Counted from the first letter of the stretch, positions 7,778-16,524 are shown. The stretch is DNA of 64,000 bases from Sporosarcina luteola (GCA_014204635.1 JACHLS010000004.1:1-64000), one strand, 5' to 3'. Notes: a model not told the origin generated them from the sequence alone. A program made the numbers and translations.

Positions 7778-8548
7778 CTATTTAGACAACTTGTCATGTA
7801 CCCGCTTTAAGACAGTTGCAAATTGCTCTCGTGTAAGTGGCTCTTTTGGGCGTTCTCCATTCAGATAGCCTTCTTCCTTCGCCCACTCCCACGCTTCTTT
7901 ATGTGACGGGCTGACGATGTTTACATTTGGTTCCGTCATGCTTGGGTCCTCCTTTCCAATATGGATAGGCAATGCCTTCTTGATGGATGCCACCGTCAAA
8001 TGCCCTGCCACTCCGTCAGCCAAGAGGTTATTCTTACTCTGAAAGTTCTTGACAGCATGGATCGTAGCTTCGCCGTAGATTCCATCTTCAATAAGCTTGT
8101 ACCCCAACTTATTGAGGTTGCGCTGCAGTTCCCTTACATTGGGATCATCGATGTAAAGTACTGGATTGACGTTGTTTTTGTATTTGCCTGGCCATGTACT
8201 GGTACTCACTTCGAAATGCAAATGGATTCCGGTTGCGCCGCCGGTCATCCCTTTTACTCCGATTTTCTGGCCTTGTCCAACTGACTGGCCTACTTTCACA
8301 GAGATTGACGCCAAATGGAGGTACGCTGTTTCCCAGCCATTGGAATGCTTGATGATAATAAAATTCCCCGCTGACTTATGTCCGCGCCCGATAAATCGTA
8401 TGACCCCCTGCGCTGCTGCCATAATCGTATTGTCTTTGTCGTCGCCATAGTCAACACCCCAATGTGGCTGAACTTTACCTGTTATAGGGTGTTTTCGCTC
8501 AAGATTGTAAAGAGAGGTTATCAATCCGTAACACGGTTTAGTAAACAC
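7778..8548 (-). CDS. Phage-type endolysin: M23 peptidase with peptidoglycan-binding domain
   Basis: Cell-wall hydrolase of about 256 residues. The N-terminal M23 (LytM) zinc peptidase shows HWGVDYGDD, YLHL and the HLHFEV metal motif. A PG_binding_1 repeat (VRELQRNLNKLGYKLIEDGI) is in the middle. A short C-terminal helical segment (EAWEWAKEEGYLNGERP, then REQFATVLKR) resembles the tail of Bacillus phage lysins. I chose the GTG at 8548 because AAAGGGG sits 8 bases before it and it follows the holin stop by 4 bases. It belongs to a prophage remnant with the holin next to it. Confidence 0.88.
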   Translation of the reverse strand: MFTKPCYGLITSLYNLERKHPITGKVQPHWGVDYGDDKDNTIMAAAQGVIRFIGRGHKSAGNFIIIKHSNGWETAYLHLASISVKVGQSVGQGQKIGVKGMTGGATGIHLHFEVSTSTWPGKYKNNVNPVLYIDDPNVRELQRNLNKLGYKLIEDGIYGEATIHAVKNFQSKNNLLADGVAGHLTVASIKKALPIHIGKEDPSMTEPNVNIVSPSHKEAWEWAKEEGYLNGERPKEPLTREQFATVLKRVHDKLSK

Positions 8549-8552
8549 TACT

Positions 8553-8792
8553 TCAACCCCTTTCGTTTCCATTCTGTATCCCAGCTTTTTTTACCTGTAA
8601 TTTGATATTGAACTTCTTTATACCATATGCAACAAGTGCTAACGGGACAAAGGATAGAAGCATATCAGTAAACACCTGAATTGTTTCTTCTTTAAAATGT
8701 ACCAACTCAATGTCCATTGACTGCAAAAATAATAGCGTGCCCCCTAGAACACCACCGTTCAATCTGATGTATTGTTTTAGTTTGTCATTCAT
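8553..8792 (-). CDS. Phage holin
   Basis: A 79-residue protein beginning MNDKLKQYIRLNGGVLGGTL, with two hydrophobic stretches (VLGGTLLFLQ and MLLSFVPLALVAYGIKKF) and a charged C-terminal tail. It lies immediately upstream of the endolysin gene, the usual holin-lysin order. It would form the membrane lesion that lets the lysin reach the wall. The chosen ATG overlaps the stop of an upstream phage fragment, which suggests coupled translation in the original phage. Confidence 0.8.
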   Translation of the reverse strand: MNDKLKQYIRLNGGVLGGTLLFLQSMDIELVHFKEETIQVFTDMLLSFVPLALVAYGIKKFNIKLQVKKAGIQNGNERG

Positions 8793-8865
8793 TTTTATCA
8801 CGTCTCTGATACTCTGCAAGCAACTCTTCATTCGTCATTTTGGTAAAGGCTGATTCATTCAATCC
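8785..8865 (-). pseudogene. C-terminal scrap of a phage gene upstream of the holin
   Basis: An in-frame tail ending in MTNEELLAEYQRRDKNE and a stop overlaps the holin start by 8 bases. Nothing upstream in this frame looks coding, so this is the remaining end of a deleted phage gene whose identity I cannot name. Confidence 0.45.
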
Positions 8866-8912
8866 TGTTCATAAGGTAAGTAGGATAATGAGTTCGGCAC
8901 GACCTTCAAATG

Positions 8913-9205
8913 TCATGACAGGTCGGCCTCTTTGACGAATACACCATTCACCATTTATCCTTTACGATCCTTGATTTCCTCGTACGCTACAAGAACAGAG
9001 TGTTCTACGCTGTAACCTAACTGCATGGACAAGATTGTAAGGGCGACGAATATATCACCGATTCCATCCGCATTTTTCTATTCTTCATTCCTAACCAGAG
9101 CAGAGCATCATTCCCCGAACCTCTCACCTAGTTTCTGCATCTATTTAAAGGGATCAGTTTCGTCTATTCCCTTGTGTCGGAGAGAGCTGGACACATGGAC
9201 GTAAA
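8913..9205 (-). pseudogene. Decayed MazG-like nucleotide pyrophosphohydrolase (phage type)
   Basis: Reading the minus strand gives GIDETDPFK, MQKLGERFGE, then KNADGIGDIFVALTILSMQL and EHSVLVAYEEIKDRKG, ending NGVFVKEADLS. This is the MazG-like fold of phage proteins that hydrolyse nucleoside triphosphates. At least four in-frame stops interrupt it: after DPFK, after RFGE, after RNEE, and after DRKG where a Lys codon would be expected. The gene is dead. It supports the reading of 7778-9205 as a prophage remnant. Confidence 0.75.
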
Positions 9206-9375
9206 GACAGCCTAGAAGTACTATTCACACGTACTGAAAGCAATGAGAAAAGAGGAAGAAGAAAAATCCTTTCGAATCATGCTTTAAATCCAATCTAAAG
9301 TGGTGTAGTGATGCGTAGTGTTTGTGTAGTAAGCATCTGTTACTATCGTTTTCAACAAGTTTCTTCTTAAAAACA

Positions 9376-9420
9376 AAAAATCCTGCAAACGTTTGAGCTC
9401 CAACGTTTACAGGATTTTTA
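9376..9420. terminator. Strong hairpin terminator next to tRNA-Arg
   Basis: AATCCTG-AAACGTT pairs with AACGTTT-CAGGATT (one mismatch), with an A-run on the left and a T-run on the right. It can end tRNA-Arg transcription from the right. Confidence 0.75.
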
Positions 9421-9456
9421 AGGAAACACTAAAGTGTTCATATGAATAATTGAAGA

Positions 9457-9530
9457 CGTCCCAGGCAGGATTCGAACCTGCGACCGCACGCTTAGAAGGC
9501 GTGTGCTCTATCCAGCTGAGCTACTGAGAC
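9457..9530 (-). tRNA. tRNA-Arg (anticodon TCT)
   Basis: On the minus strand the acceptor GTCTCAG pairs with CTGGGAC. The anticodon arm is CACGC-CTTCTAA-GCGTG and the T-loop is GTTCGAATC. The anticodon TCT reads AGA codons. CCA is not encoded. It stands beside prophage debris, a common integration site. Confidence 0.95.
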
Positions 9531-9606
9531 ATGTACTTGGTACTCCAACGTTTCCCAAGGACAAATTTTATTATAAGCAGATTGTTGACTAAAGTCAACG
9601 GTATTC

Positions 9607-10101
9607 TTAAAAATTCTTTATTTGCAATGTATCGACCAATCCATTCTCCGGATTGACAAAGGAGACAGTTGCATCCTGTTCCCATTCGATGACCGCATAG
9701 GTCGGTTCTTTTCCGCCTCTTGGCAAAACCGGACTTCCCGGATTGAGAAACAGAATACCGTCTTTCATTTCCGCCCCATATAGATGCGTGTGTCCAAACA
9801 GGACAATATCCGCCTGCTGCTGAACCGCTTCGTAATAAAGAGGCAGTAACGATCGATGGCATTCATGTTGATGGCCGTGGACGACGAGAATTTGTTTATT
9901 CCCGACGCGCTGAACGACTTGATCCGGAAAATGACGTTCCCGGTCGCAATTGCCTTTCACGGTGCGGATTGTCTCCCATACGGCAGCGTCTTGGGTCAGT
10001 TCACTGTCACCGCAATGGAAGATGGCATCGGCAGGCATTGCGGAAACGGCCTGCACCGTTTCCAAATCGCCATGCGTATCACTTAGTACAATGATTTTCA
10101 T
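9607..10101 (-). CDS. ysnB: YfcE/MJ0936-family metallophosphoesterase
   Basis: A 164-residue phosphodiesterase of the calcineurin-like fold. The metal-binding motifs are visible: SDTHGD near the start, FHCGDSE, GNCD, VHGHQHE and FGHTHLY, with NPGSP near the end. It hydrolyses phosphodiesters with a dinuclear metal centre; the physiological substrate is not established. The chosen ATG overlaps the stop of rdgB (ATGA). It is the last gene of the rph-rdgB-ysnB operon, the same order as in Bacillus subtilis. Confidence 0.92.
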   Translation of the reverse strand: MKIIVLSDTHGDLETVQAVSAMPADAIFHCGDSELTQDAAVWETIRTVKGNCDRERHFPDQVVQRVGNKQILVVHGHQHECHRSLLPLYYEAVQQQADIVLFGHTHLYGAEMKDGILFLNPGSPVLPRGGKEPTYAVIEWEQDATVSFVNPENGLVDTLQIKNF

Positions 10102-10703
10102 GCCCGTTCCTCTAGCCATTCCGGCAAAAATGATTTCAGTTTGGCTAACGCGGCACCCCGATGAGAAATAGCACCTTTCTCTTCAGGTGCCATCTGGGCC
10201 ATCGTCCGTTCTTTCTCGGGATAATAAAAGACGGGATCATACCCAAAACCGTTCGAGCCTCTTCGTTCACCTAAAATGAACCCTTCGCAGCTGCCAGAAA
10301 AAGTTCTTGTTTCAATCCCTGGTCCTGCAACTGCTAGGACGCAACGAAAACGTGCTGTGCGATTCGCTTCAGGAACGCTTTTCAGCTCATTTAACAGCTT
10401 CTCGATATTATCCTCATCTTTTTTAGCAGGACCCGCATAACGAGCCGAGTAGACCCCTGGGGCACTATCCAGCGCATCGACTTCCAGGCCGCTGTCGTCT
10501 GCGATGACAGGCATCTGGAGTAACTGGGATACGGTTTCAGCTTTTAAGATTGCGTTTTCTTCAAACGTGGCGCCCGTCTCTTCCACGTCGATCTTGTCAT
10601 CCAAATCATTCAACGTCAGGACCTTTACACCAAATGGTTCTAAAAGAGCTTCAAAATCCTTTGCCTTGCCGGCATTATTTGTTGCAATCAGAACTTGTTT
10701 CAT
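10098..10703 (-). CDS. rdgB: XTP/dITP diphosphatase (RdgB/HAM1 family)
   Basis: House-cleaning enzyme that hydrolyses XTP and dITP/ITP to monophosphates and so keeps deaminated purines out of DNA. It has 201 residues. The family motifs are [11 protein letters not shown] at the N-terminus, [33 protein letters not shown] and the terminal [10 protein letters not shown]. The start ATG overlaps the rph stop by 4 bases, so translation of the three-gene operon is coupled. Confidence 0.96.
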   Translation of the reverse strand: MKQVLIATNNAGKAKDFEALLEPFGVKVLTLNDLDDKIDVEETGATFEENAILKAETVSQLLQMPVIADDSGLEVDALDSAPGVYSARYAGPAKKDEDNIEKLLNELKSVPEANRTARFRCVLAVAGPGIETRTFSGSCEGFILGERRGSNGFGYDPVFYYPEKERTMAQMAPEEKGAISHRGAALAKLKSFLPEWLEERA

Positions 10704-11458
10704 TCTGTATCCACTTCTTTCGTTCCAATCAAGTGACCTGCTTCGCCTAATACTTGTTTCTGCTGGACGAACAACTCGCGAATTCCTTGTTCAGCCAAAT
10801 CCAATAAGCCGTTCATTTCGTCACGGGAAAACGTCGATTCTTCACCGGTGCCCTGAATCTCAACGAACTGCCCTTGGCCTGTCATGACCACATTCATGTC
10901 GACCGCCGCCGAGGAATCTTCTATATAATCAAGGTCTACAATTAGAGTCCCTTCTTCCGTTTTCCCGACACTCGTTGCCGCCAAGTAATCGATAATCGGA
11001 AATGCCTTCAGTTCCTTCTCTTTCGCTAACTTTGAAACAGCAAGAACCATGGCAACAAACGCACCGGTGATTGACGCTGTTCGTGTCCCGCCGTCCGCTT
11101 GGATGACGTCACAGTCAATCCAAATCGTTCGTTCACCAAGCGCCTCCAAATTGGTGACGGCTCGCATCGCTCTGCCGATCAATCGTTGTATCTCCATCGT
11201 TCTTCCGCCAACCTTGCCGCGGGAAGATTCCCGCTGCGTGCGCTGTCCTGTAGCGCGCGGGAGCATGGAATACTCTGCTGTTACCCAGCCTTTGCCGCTT
11301 CCTCTTAAAAAGGGCGGTACGCGCTCTTCGACAGACGCTGTGCATATTACTTTTGTATTGCCTACCGTTATGAGGACAGAGCCTTCGGGATGCAATAAAT
11401 AATCGGTCTCGATCGAAACCGGTCGGATACTTTCTTCAGTTCTTCCATCATGTCTCAT
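10700..11458 (-). CDS. rph: Ribonuclease PH
   Basis: Phosphorolytic 3'-5' exoribonuclease that trims tRNA 3' ends. It has 252 residues from the ATG beginning MRHDGR, chosen because GAGGAG lies 9 bases upstream. Family motifs are [65 protein letters not shown] and the Mg-binding [10 protein letters not shown]. First gene of the rph-rdgB-ysnB operon. In Bacillus subtilis gerM lies between racE and rph; here only ~100 bases separate them and gerM is absent. Confidence 0.97.
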   Translation of the reverse strand: MRHDGRTEESIRPVSIETDYLLHPEGSVLITVGNTKVICTASVEERVPPFLRGSGKGWVTAEYSMLPRATGQRTQRESSRGKVGGRTMEIQRLIGRAMRAVTNLEALGERTIWIDCDVIQADGGTRTASITGAFVAMVLAVSKLAKEKELKAFPIIDYLAATSVGKTEEGTLIVDLDYIEDSSAAVDMNVVMTGQGQFVEIQGTGEESTFSRDEMNGLLDLAEQGIRELFVQQKQVLGEAGHLIGTKEVDTE

Positions 11459-11520
11459 GCCGGTCAACTCCTCGTTATCAGTACAGCCATCATCTTACCA
11501 TAGACCGTTTCTTCAAATCA

Positions 11521-11553
11521 AAAAACCGGATATCCTTTTTCAGGATACCCGGG
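11521..11553 (-). terminator. Terminator after racE
   Basis: On the minus strand CCGGGTATCC pairs with GGATATCCGG across a 7-base loop and is followed by TTTTTT. It starts 4 bases after the racE stop and separates racE from rph. Confidence 0.88.
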
Positions 11554-11556
11554 CTG

Positions 11557-12351
11557 TTATAATTTTATTTGCTTTACGATAGGCTCGCTGATATCTAACC
11601 AATCTGTCACGATATTTTGGAATTCATGTACTTCCCCTGTTGTATAGAACACGGGTGTCGCCGAATGATCCAGATGGCTGGCCAATCTATTGGACAGCAA
11701 GGTCTTTTCCACATCATGCACCGTTTCAATCGCAGAGGAAACAATTTTGACATCGCTCCGCAACTGCGCTTTTATATGATCATGCAAGAGGGGGTAATGC
11801 GTGCATCCCAATATTGCTGTATCAAATTTCAAGTTCCGCAACGGCTGCAGTGTCTGTTGAATCGTACCGCTGATCTCTTCCGTCTTATATCGTCCGCTTT
11901 CTACAATCGGGACAAATTCCGGACAAGCCAATTGGAAAACAGATGTACGGGGCGACAACAACCGTATCGCTTGAGAATACGCCCCGCTTTTAACAGTTCC
12001 CACCGTACCAAGAACGACAATCTCCCCGGTTGCTGATGCTTGCAAAGCAGCACGGGCACCCGGTTCGATCACGCCAATAATGGGAAATGAAAATGTTTCT
12101 TTTAAAATATCCAAAGCGACTGCAGTTGCCGTATTGCAGGCAACCACAAGCATCTTAATATCCATCCTCGAGAGCGCTGACGCCATTTCTACAGTAAACT
12201 GGATGACTTCTTCAGCTGATCGCGGGCCATATGGACAGCGTGCATCATCGCCTATATATACGATCGGTTCATGGGGCAGCCGGTTAAGTAATTCTTTAAC
12301 AACAGTCAAACCACCGACGCCTGAATCGATCACTCCGATTGGTGCTTCCAC
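11557..12351 (-). CDS. racE: Glutamate racemase
   Basis: Interconverts L- and D-glutamate, supplying D-Glu for peptidoglycan. It has 264 residues. IGVIDSGVGGLTVVKELL opens the protein. The two catalytic cysteines are in VACNTATA (about residue 73) and GCTHYPLL (about residue 185), and DDARCPYGPR binds substrate. The start is GTG, 9 bases after the MarR gene stop, with GAGGGG just before it. The pairing of racE with a MarR-type gene (ysmB) matches Bacillus subtilis. Confidence 0.96.
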   Translation of the reverse strand: MEAPIGVIDSGVGGLTVVKELLNRLPHEPIVYIGDDARCPYGPRSAEEVIQFTVEMASALSRMDIKMLVVACNTATAVALDILKETFSFPIIGVIEPGARAALQASATGEIVVLGTVGTVKSGAYSQAIRLLSPRTSVFQLACPEFVPIVESGRYKTEEISGTIQQTLQPLRNLKFDTAILGCTHYPLLHDHIKAQLRSDVKIVSSAIETVHDVEKTLLSNRLASHLDHSATPVFYTTGEVHEFQNIVTDWLDISEPIVKQIKL

Positions 12352-12360
12352 ACAAACCCC

Positions 12361-12819
12361 TCAATCCTTCTGCATTTCTTGGTGTAATTTTGTCAGCATA
12401 CGTGAGAATTCCTGCAACTCTTCATCATTAAAATCGGTTAACACGGAATTCAAATAGTCTTTTCGTTTTTCGATCACTTCTTCGATGATGCGTTCGCCTT
12501 CGCTCAGTAAATGAATCCGGACTACACGGCGATCCTGTTCATCACGCACCCGCTTGACCAGGTTATTGTTTTCCATGCGATCTACTAAATCAGTAGTAGT
12601 ACTGAATGCCAAGTACATCTTTGTCGATAAATCGCCGATTGTCATATCACCATGTTCAAAAAGCCATTGCAAGGCGATGAATTGAGGAGGTGTAATCGTA
12701 TAGTTGCTTAATATTTTGCGACCTTGTTGTTTAATGATCCCTGCAATATATCGCAGTTCCTTTTCCATGTGTGCGATATTTTCATTGCTGTCGGGATGCG
12801 AATGTCGTTGTTCCACCAC
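12361..12819 (-). CDS. ysmB: MarR-family transcriptional regulator (YsmB-like)
   Basis: About 152 residues with a MarR winged helix: TPPQFIALQWLFEHGDMTIG, then TDLVDRMENNNLVKRV and the wing DEQDRRVVRIHLLSEG. The target and ligand are not known. I chose one of two adjacent GTG codons at 12816-12819 because GGGAG lies 9 bases upstream; an ATG 16 codons further in (MEKELRYIAG) is an alternative. It lies directly before racE with a 9-base gap, as in Bacillus subtilis. Confidence 0.85.
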   Translation of the reverse strand: MVEQRHSHPDSNENIAHMEKELRYIAGIIKQQGRKILSNYTITPPQFIALQWLFEHGDMTIGDLSTKMYLAFSTTTDLVDRMENNNLVKRVRDEQDRRVVRIHLLSEGERIIEEVIEKRKDYLNSVLTDFNDEELQEFSRMLTKLHQEMQKD

Positions 12820-12989
12820 GTTAACCAGCTCCCACAAATCAAATACTGTGTTCTTATTGTCGCCTTTTTTCTTTCATAACGCAACAGTTTTAGAGAATAA
12901 CGGTGTAGACAATATTTTCATAAGTGCTATTTTTGATTCAACAGTATCGCTGGCGGCCAATACGTGAAGAGCCCTCGGATTCTTCGTGC

Positions 12990-13214
12990 TTAATTCAGTT
13001 TCAACTCCCCTAATCGCAACAATTCGACAATCGCTTGAGCTCTGCCTGAAACCCCGAGTTTCTGAATCGTATTCGAGATGTGGTTCCTTACAGTCTTTTC
13101 GCTTATGCCGAGCCGTCCTGCGATCTCTTTTGTCGTATGATCATCTACTAATAGATCAAAGATCTCTCGCTCCCTTGCTGTCAGCAAAGAACGGTTGTTC
13201 ATTTCTCCTGTCAA
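12990..13214 (-). CDS. gerE: Late mother-cell sporulation regulator GerE
   Basis: A 74-residue LuxR-type helix-turn-helix protein without a receiver domain, which is diagnostic of GerE. LTAREREIFDLLV, TKEIAGRLGISEKTVRNHIS and IQKLGVSGRAQAIVELLRLG cover the four helices. GerE acts in the mother cell late in sporulation and tunes SigmaK genes, including spore coat genes. The start is TTG with GGAGGGG 6 bases before it. An upstream SigmaK-type promoter supports the call. This gene shows the organism is a spore-former. Confidence 0.95.
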   Translation of the reverse strand: MTGEMNNRSLLTAREREIFDLLVDDHTTKEIAGRLGISEKTVRNHISNTIQKLGVSGRAQAIVELLRLGELKLN

Positions 13215-13242
13215 GACGCGCCCCTCCTATCCACGTTCACTT

Positions 13243-13270
13243 TACAATATGTCAGGAGGGAATCGGCTGT
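13243..13270 (-). promoter_or_regulatory. Putative SigmaK promoter of gerE
   Basis: On the minus strand an AC element is followed after 17 bases by CATATTGTA, an exact match to the SigmaK -10 pattern CATANNNTA. It lies 29 bases before the gerE start, and gerE is known to be transcribed by SigmaK. Confidence 0.65.
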
Positions 13271-13275
13271 GCCGG

Positions 13276-13731
13276 CTAGATGGCGACTTTCTTTTGGAAT
13301 TGCGACTTTTGTTCATCTGTCCACGGAACAGCTCTTCCGGATTCCCGATTCACTTGGACGATGGAGCCCCTTCCCGTGAAAACAGTCTGCCCTTTTTCAT
13401 TTTTCGACAAATAGTGAAGGTCGACAGAGCTGTTGCCAACCGAGGCCGCTTTCACGTAAATGGTGACCGTCTCATCGAAAAACACCTGTTTCTTGAAATC
13501 ACATTGAAGATCCGCGACGACAGGTATGGTTGTTCCTTCTGAATCAAGCCAGTCATCCATCTGGCCGATTGTCTTTAAAAATTCGATCCGAGCATACTCA
13601 AAATAAGCAAACGGCACCGTATTATTCAAGTGCCCATACATATCTGTCTCCGAAAAACGTACGGTGACCGCTACGGAAAATTTAAATCCTGCTTCCCATG
13701 TTGCATAGTCCCCAATATAGCTTGGTATCAT
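13276..13731 (-). CDS. ysmA: Acyl-CoA thioesterase (hotdog fold, YsmA-like)
   Basis: About 151 residues of the 4HBT/acyl-CoA thioesterase family. VTVRFSETDMYGHLNNTVPF with YFEYARIEF is the family signature, carrying the catalytic Asp. It would hydrolyse acyl-CoA to free acid and CoA. The ATG at 13731 (MIPSYIGDYA) was chosen because GGGAG lies 9 bases upstream; earlier codons fall inside a FadR-like box. It lies between gerE and sdhB as in Bacillus subtilis. Confidence 0.88.
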   Translation of the reverse strand: MIPSYIGDYATWEAGFKFSVAVTVRFSETDMYGHLNNTVPFAYFEYARIEFLKTIGQMDDWLDSEGTTIPVVADLQCDFKKQVFFDETVTIYVKAASVGNSSVDLHYLSKNEKGQTVFTGRGSIVQVNRESGRAVPWTDEQKSQFQKKVAI

Positions 13732-13753
13732 GGTCATCTCTCCCTTTCCGAAA

Positions 13754-13771
13754 TGAATGAACATTCATTCT
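13754..13771. promoter_or_regulatory. FadR-like operator before the acyl-CoA thioesterase gene
   Basis: TGAATGAACATTCATTCT matches the FadR consensus TGAATGANTANTCATTCA at all but two defined positions. It lies 23 bases upstream of the thioesterase start. The same window carries a close match before fadR itself (23456). This would tie the thioesterase to fatty-acid-dependent control. Confidence 0.7.
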
Positions 13772-13851
13772 TTTATTATAGCAAATCCTGGAGAAAAGAG
13801 GTAGAAATCCACAAAGCGCGCATCACAAAGCTCCAAAGCCGTACTGAACAG

Positions 13852-13896
13852 CAAAAGAGCCTCCCCGCGGATTCTATTCCCCGCAGAAAGGCTCTC
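13852..13896 (-). terminator. Terminator of the sdhCAB operon
   Basis: On the minus strand GAGCCT...GCGGGG pairs with CCGCGGGGAGGCTC and runs into TTTTGC, 10 bases after the sdhB stop. Confidence 0.75.
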
Positions 13897-13905
13897 GCCA
13901 AATCA

Positions 13906-14703
13906 TCAGTCTACCATATGGTCGCTTCCGAAGAAGTTTTTGAACATTTGTACTGTAGTCGCACGGTTCATCGCTGCGATGGATGTAGTCAAAGGAATTC
14001 CTTTTGGACAAGCAACGACACAGTTTTGCGAGTTACCGCATTCACCGATACCGCCGTCAGCCATGATTGTTTCCAGACGCTCATCACGATTCATCGCACC
14101 TGTCGGGTGAGAATTGAACAAGCGAACCTGGGAGATCAACGCAGGACCGATAAAGTTGGTTTTGTCGTTGACGTTCGGGCATGCTTCAAGACACACACCG
14201 CATGTCATACATTTTGACAGCTCATACGCCCATTGACGTTTGCGTTCCGGCATACGCGGCCCTTCGCCGAGATCATACGTACCATCAATCGGAATCCACG
14301 CTTTCACCCGTTTCAGGGAATCAAACATGAATTCACGATCGACGACCAAATCCCGGACAACCGGGAACGTTCTCATCGGCTCCAAGCGGATCGGTTGTGT
14401 CAATTGATCGACGAGTGCCGTACAGGATTGACGCGGACGGCCGTTGATGACCATCGAACACGCTCCACAAACTTCTTCCAGACAGTTCATGTCCCAGTTT
14501 ACCGGTGTCGTTTTCTTTCCTTCGGCATTCACCGGATTTCTCCGGATTTCCATCAAAGCGGAAATAACGTTCATATTTGGGCGATAATCTATTTCAAAAC
14601 TTTCCCAATACGGATTGGAATCAGGAGTATCTTGGCGTTGAATTTCAAAGCGGACTGTTTTTTTAGCAGTTGCTTCTTTTACGGCAGTAGTTTGCTCACT
14701 CAC
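13906..14703 (-). CDS. sdhB: Succinate dehydrogenase iron-sulfur subunit
   Basis: Electron-transfer subunit of complex II, about 265 residues. The 2Fe-2S cluster motif is NCLEEVCGACSMVINGRPRQ. The 4Fe-4S and 3Fe-4S ligands are in CMTCGVCLEACPN and CGNSQNCVVACPKG. The GTG at 14703, which gives MSEQT, matches the known MSEQ start of Bacillus SdhB and has AAAGGAG about 10 bases upstream; the TTG three codons earlier is too close to that site. It follows sdhA by 5 bases. Confidence 0.97.
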   Translation of the reverse strand: MSEQTTAVKEATAKKTVRFEIQRQDTPDSNPYWESFEIDYRPNMNVISALMEIRRNPVNAEGKKTTPVNWDMNCLEEVCGACSMVINGRPRQSCTALVDQLTQPIRLEPMRTFPVVRDLVVDREFMFDSLKRVKAWIPIDGTYDLGEGPRMPERKRQWAYELSKCMTCGVCLEACPNVNDKTNFIGPALISQVRLFNSHPTGAMNRDERLETIMADGGIGECGNSQNCVVACPKGIPLTTSIAAMNRATTVQMFKNFFGSDHMVD

Positions 14704-14708
14704 TTCCG

Positions 14709-16463
14709 TCAATCTCCTTTCTTCGCGGAATAATCGCGTTTACGCGGAGGAATCAACGAAACATCTACCTCTTCGTATGAAAGAATCGGCGCAGATTTTC
14801 CATCAAATTCCGCTATCGTCGTCTTCAAGAAGTTTTCATCGTCACGGTTCGGGAACTCCGGCTTATAATGGGCCCCGCGGCTTTCGTTCCGATTCAATGC
14901 TCCCAGCGTAATGACGCGAGCCAAGTATAACATATTCTTCAATTGGCGAGTAAATGTCGCGCCTTGGTTGGACCATTTTTGTGTATCTGTAATATTGATA
15001 TTTTCATACCGCTCCAAAAGTTCTTGAAGCTTATAATCCGTTTCTTGGAGGTTTTTGTTATAACGAACAACTGTCACATTATCCGTCATCACTTCTCCAA
15101 GCTCACGGTGAAGTACGTACGCATTTTCCGTACCTTCCATTTTCAAAGTTGCATCCCATTGTTGCTGTTCCTCTTTGATAGCAGTCTCGAAGATGGAAGA
15201 TGGAAGCTCTTCAGCTGTCCGTTTGACGCCTCTCATGTACTTAACAGCTTCTGGACCGGCAACCATACCGCCATAAATAGCGGAAAGCAGCGAGTTAGCG
15301 CCGAGACGGTTCGCGCCATGCTGTGAATAATCGCATTCCCCTGCAGCGAATAGGCCTGGAATGCTTGTATGTTGATCGTAGTCGACCCATAGTCCGCCCA
15401 TGGAATAATGGACTGCCGGGAAGATTTTCATCGGAACTTTACGAGGGTCTTCCCCTGTAAATTTCTCGTAGATTTCAATGATACCGCCGAGTTTGATATC
15501 CAATTCATGCGGGTCTTTGTGGGAAAGGTCAAGGTATACCATGTTTTCCCCGTTCACACCTAATTTTTGATTCACGCAGACATCAAAAATTTCACGTGTT
15601 GCAATATCACGTGGTACAAGGTTTCCGTAATCCGGATATTTTTCTTCCAGGAAGTACCAAGGCTTGCCGTCTTTATACGTCCAGATCCGTCCGCCTTCTC
15701 CACGAGCCGATTCACTCATAAGGCGAAGCTTGTCATCCCCAGGGATGGCAGTCGGGTGGATTTGGATGAATTCACCGTTCGCATATTTGGCACCTTGCTG
15801 GTACACGATGGATGCCGCCGAACCTGTATTGATAACAGAGTTAGTGGACTTTCCAAAGATAATCCCAGGGCCGCCTGTCGCCATGATGACTGCGTCCCCT
15901 TTGAACGCTTTGATTTCCATCGTCTTCATGTTTTGCGCTTTGATTCCGCGGCAAACTCCTTCATCATCCATGATGATACCAAGGAATTCCCAGTGTTCAT
16001 ACTTTTGAACCAAACCAGCCACTTCGAAACGACGAACTTGCTCATCGAGTGCATAGAGTAGCTGCTGTCCTGTCGTTGCACCTGCGAAAGCTGTACGGTG
16101 GTGCAACGTACCGCCGAAGCGGCGGAAATCTAATAATCCTTCCGGAGTACGGTTGAAAGTAACCCCCATCCGGTCCATCAAACGGATAATCCCTGGCGCC
16201 GCTTCAGTCATTGCCTGTACTGGCGGCTGGTTAGCCAAGAAGTCTCCTCCATATACAGTGTCGTCAAAGTGGATGGCTGGAGAATCGCCTTCCCCTTTTG
16301 TATTCACTGCCCCGTTAATGCCGCCTTGCGCACAAACGGAGTGGGAGCGTTTAACCGGAACGAGCGAGAATAAGTCGACTGAGACTCCATCTTCTGCCGC
16401 TTTGATGGTAGCCATCAAGCCCGCAAGACCGCCTCCGACGACAATCAATCTGCCTTTAGCCAT
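14709..16463 (-). CDS. sdhA: Succinate dehydrogenase flavoprotein subunit
   Basis: Oxidises succinate to fumarate with covalently bound FAD; 584 residues from the ATG beginning MAKGRLIVVGG. FAD binding is shown by LIVVGGGLAGLMATIKAAE. The FAD-linked His is in KRSHSVCAQGGINGA, and the substrate loop shows HPTAIPG and SARGEGGRIW. HHRTAFAGATTGQQLL and GGLWVDYDQHTSIPGLFAAG are also conserved. GAGGAG lies 8 bases upstream of the ATG. Middle gene of sdhCAB. Confidence 0.98.
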   Translation of the reverse strand: MAKGRLIVVGGGLAGLMATIKAAEDGVSVDLFSLVPVKRSHSVCAQGGINGAVNTKGEGDSPAIHFDDTVYGGDFLANQPPVQAMTEAAPGIIRLMDRMGVTFNRTPEGLLDFRRFGGTLHHRTAFAGATTGQQLLYALDEQVRRFEVAGLVQKYEHWEFLGIIMDDEGVCRGIKAQNMKTMEIKAFKGDAVIMATGGPGIIFGKSTNSVINTGSAASIVYQQGAKYANGEFIQIHPTAIPGDDKLRLMSESARGEGGRIWTYKDGKPWYFLEEKYPDYGNLVPRDIATREIFDVCVNQKLGVNGENMVYLDLSHKDPHELDIKLGGIIEIYEKFTGEDPRKVPMKIFPAVHYSMGGLWVDYDQHTSIPGLFAAGECDYSQHGANRLGANSLLSAIYGGMVAGPEAVKYMRGVKRTAEELPSSIFETAIKEEQQQWDATLKMEGTENAYVLHRELGEVMTDNVTVVRYNKNLQETDYKLQELLERYENINITDTQKWSNQGATFTRQLKNMLYLARVITLGALNRNESRGAHYKPEFPNRDDENFLKTTIAEFDGKSAPILSYEEVDVSLIPPRKRDYSAKKGD

Positions 16464-16524
16464 TATTGTTTCACTCCTCAAATTTTACATATTCATAAAA
16501 TCCCTATATACCAGCTCTTTACAA

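Noticed and set aside
13801-13850. Single GCGCGCAT near 13816 as another array unit
   Set aside because: Only one copy without a neighbour at 20-21 bp, expected by chance in 64 kb.
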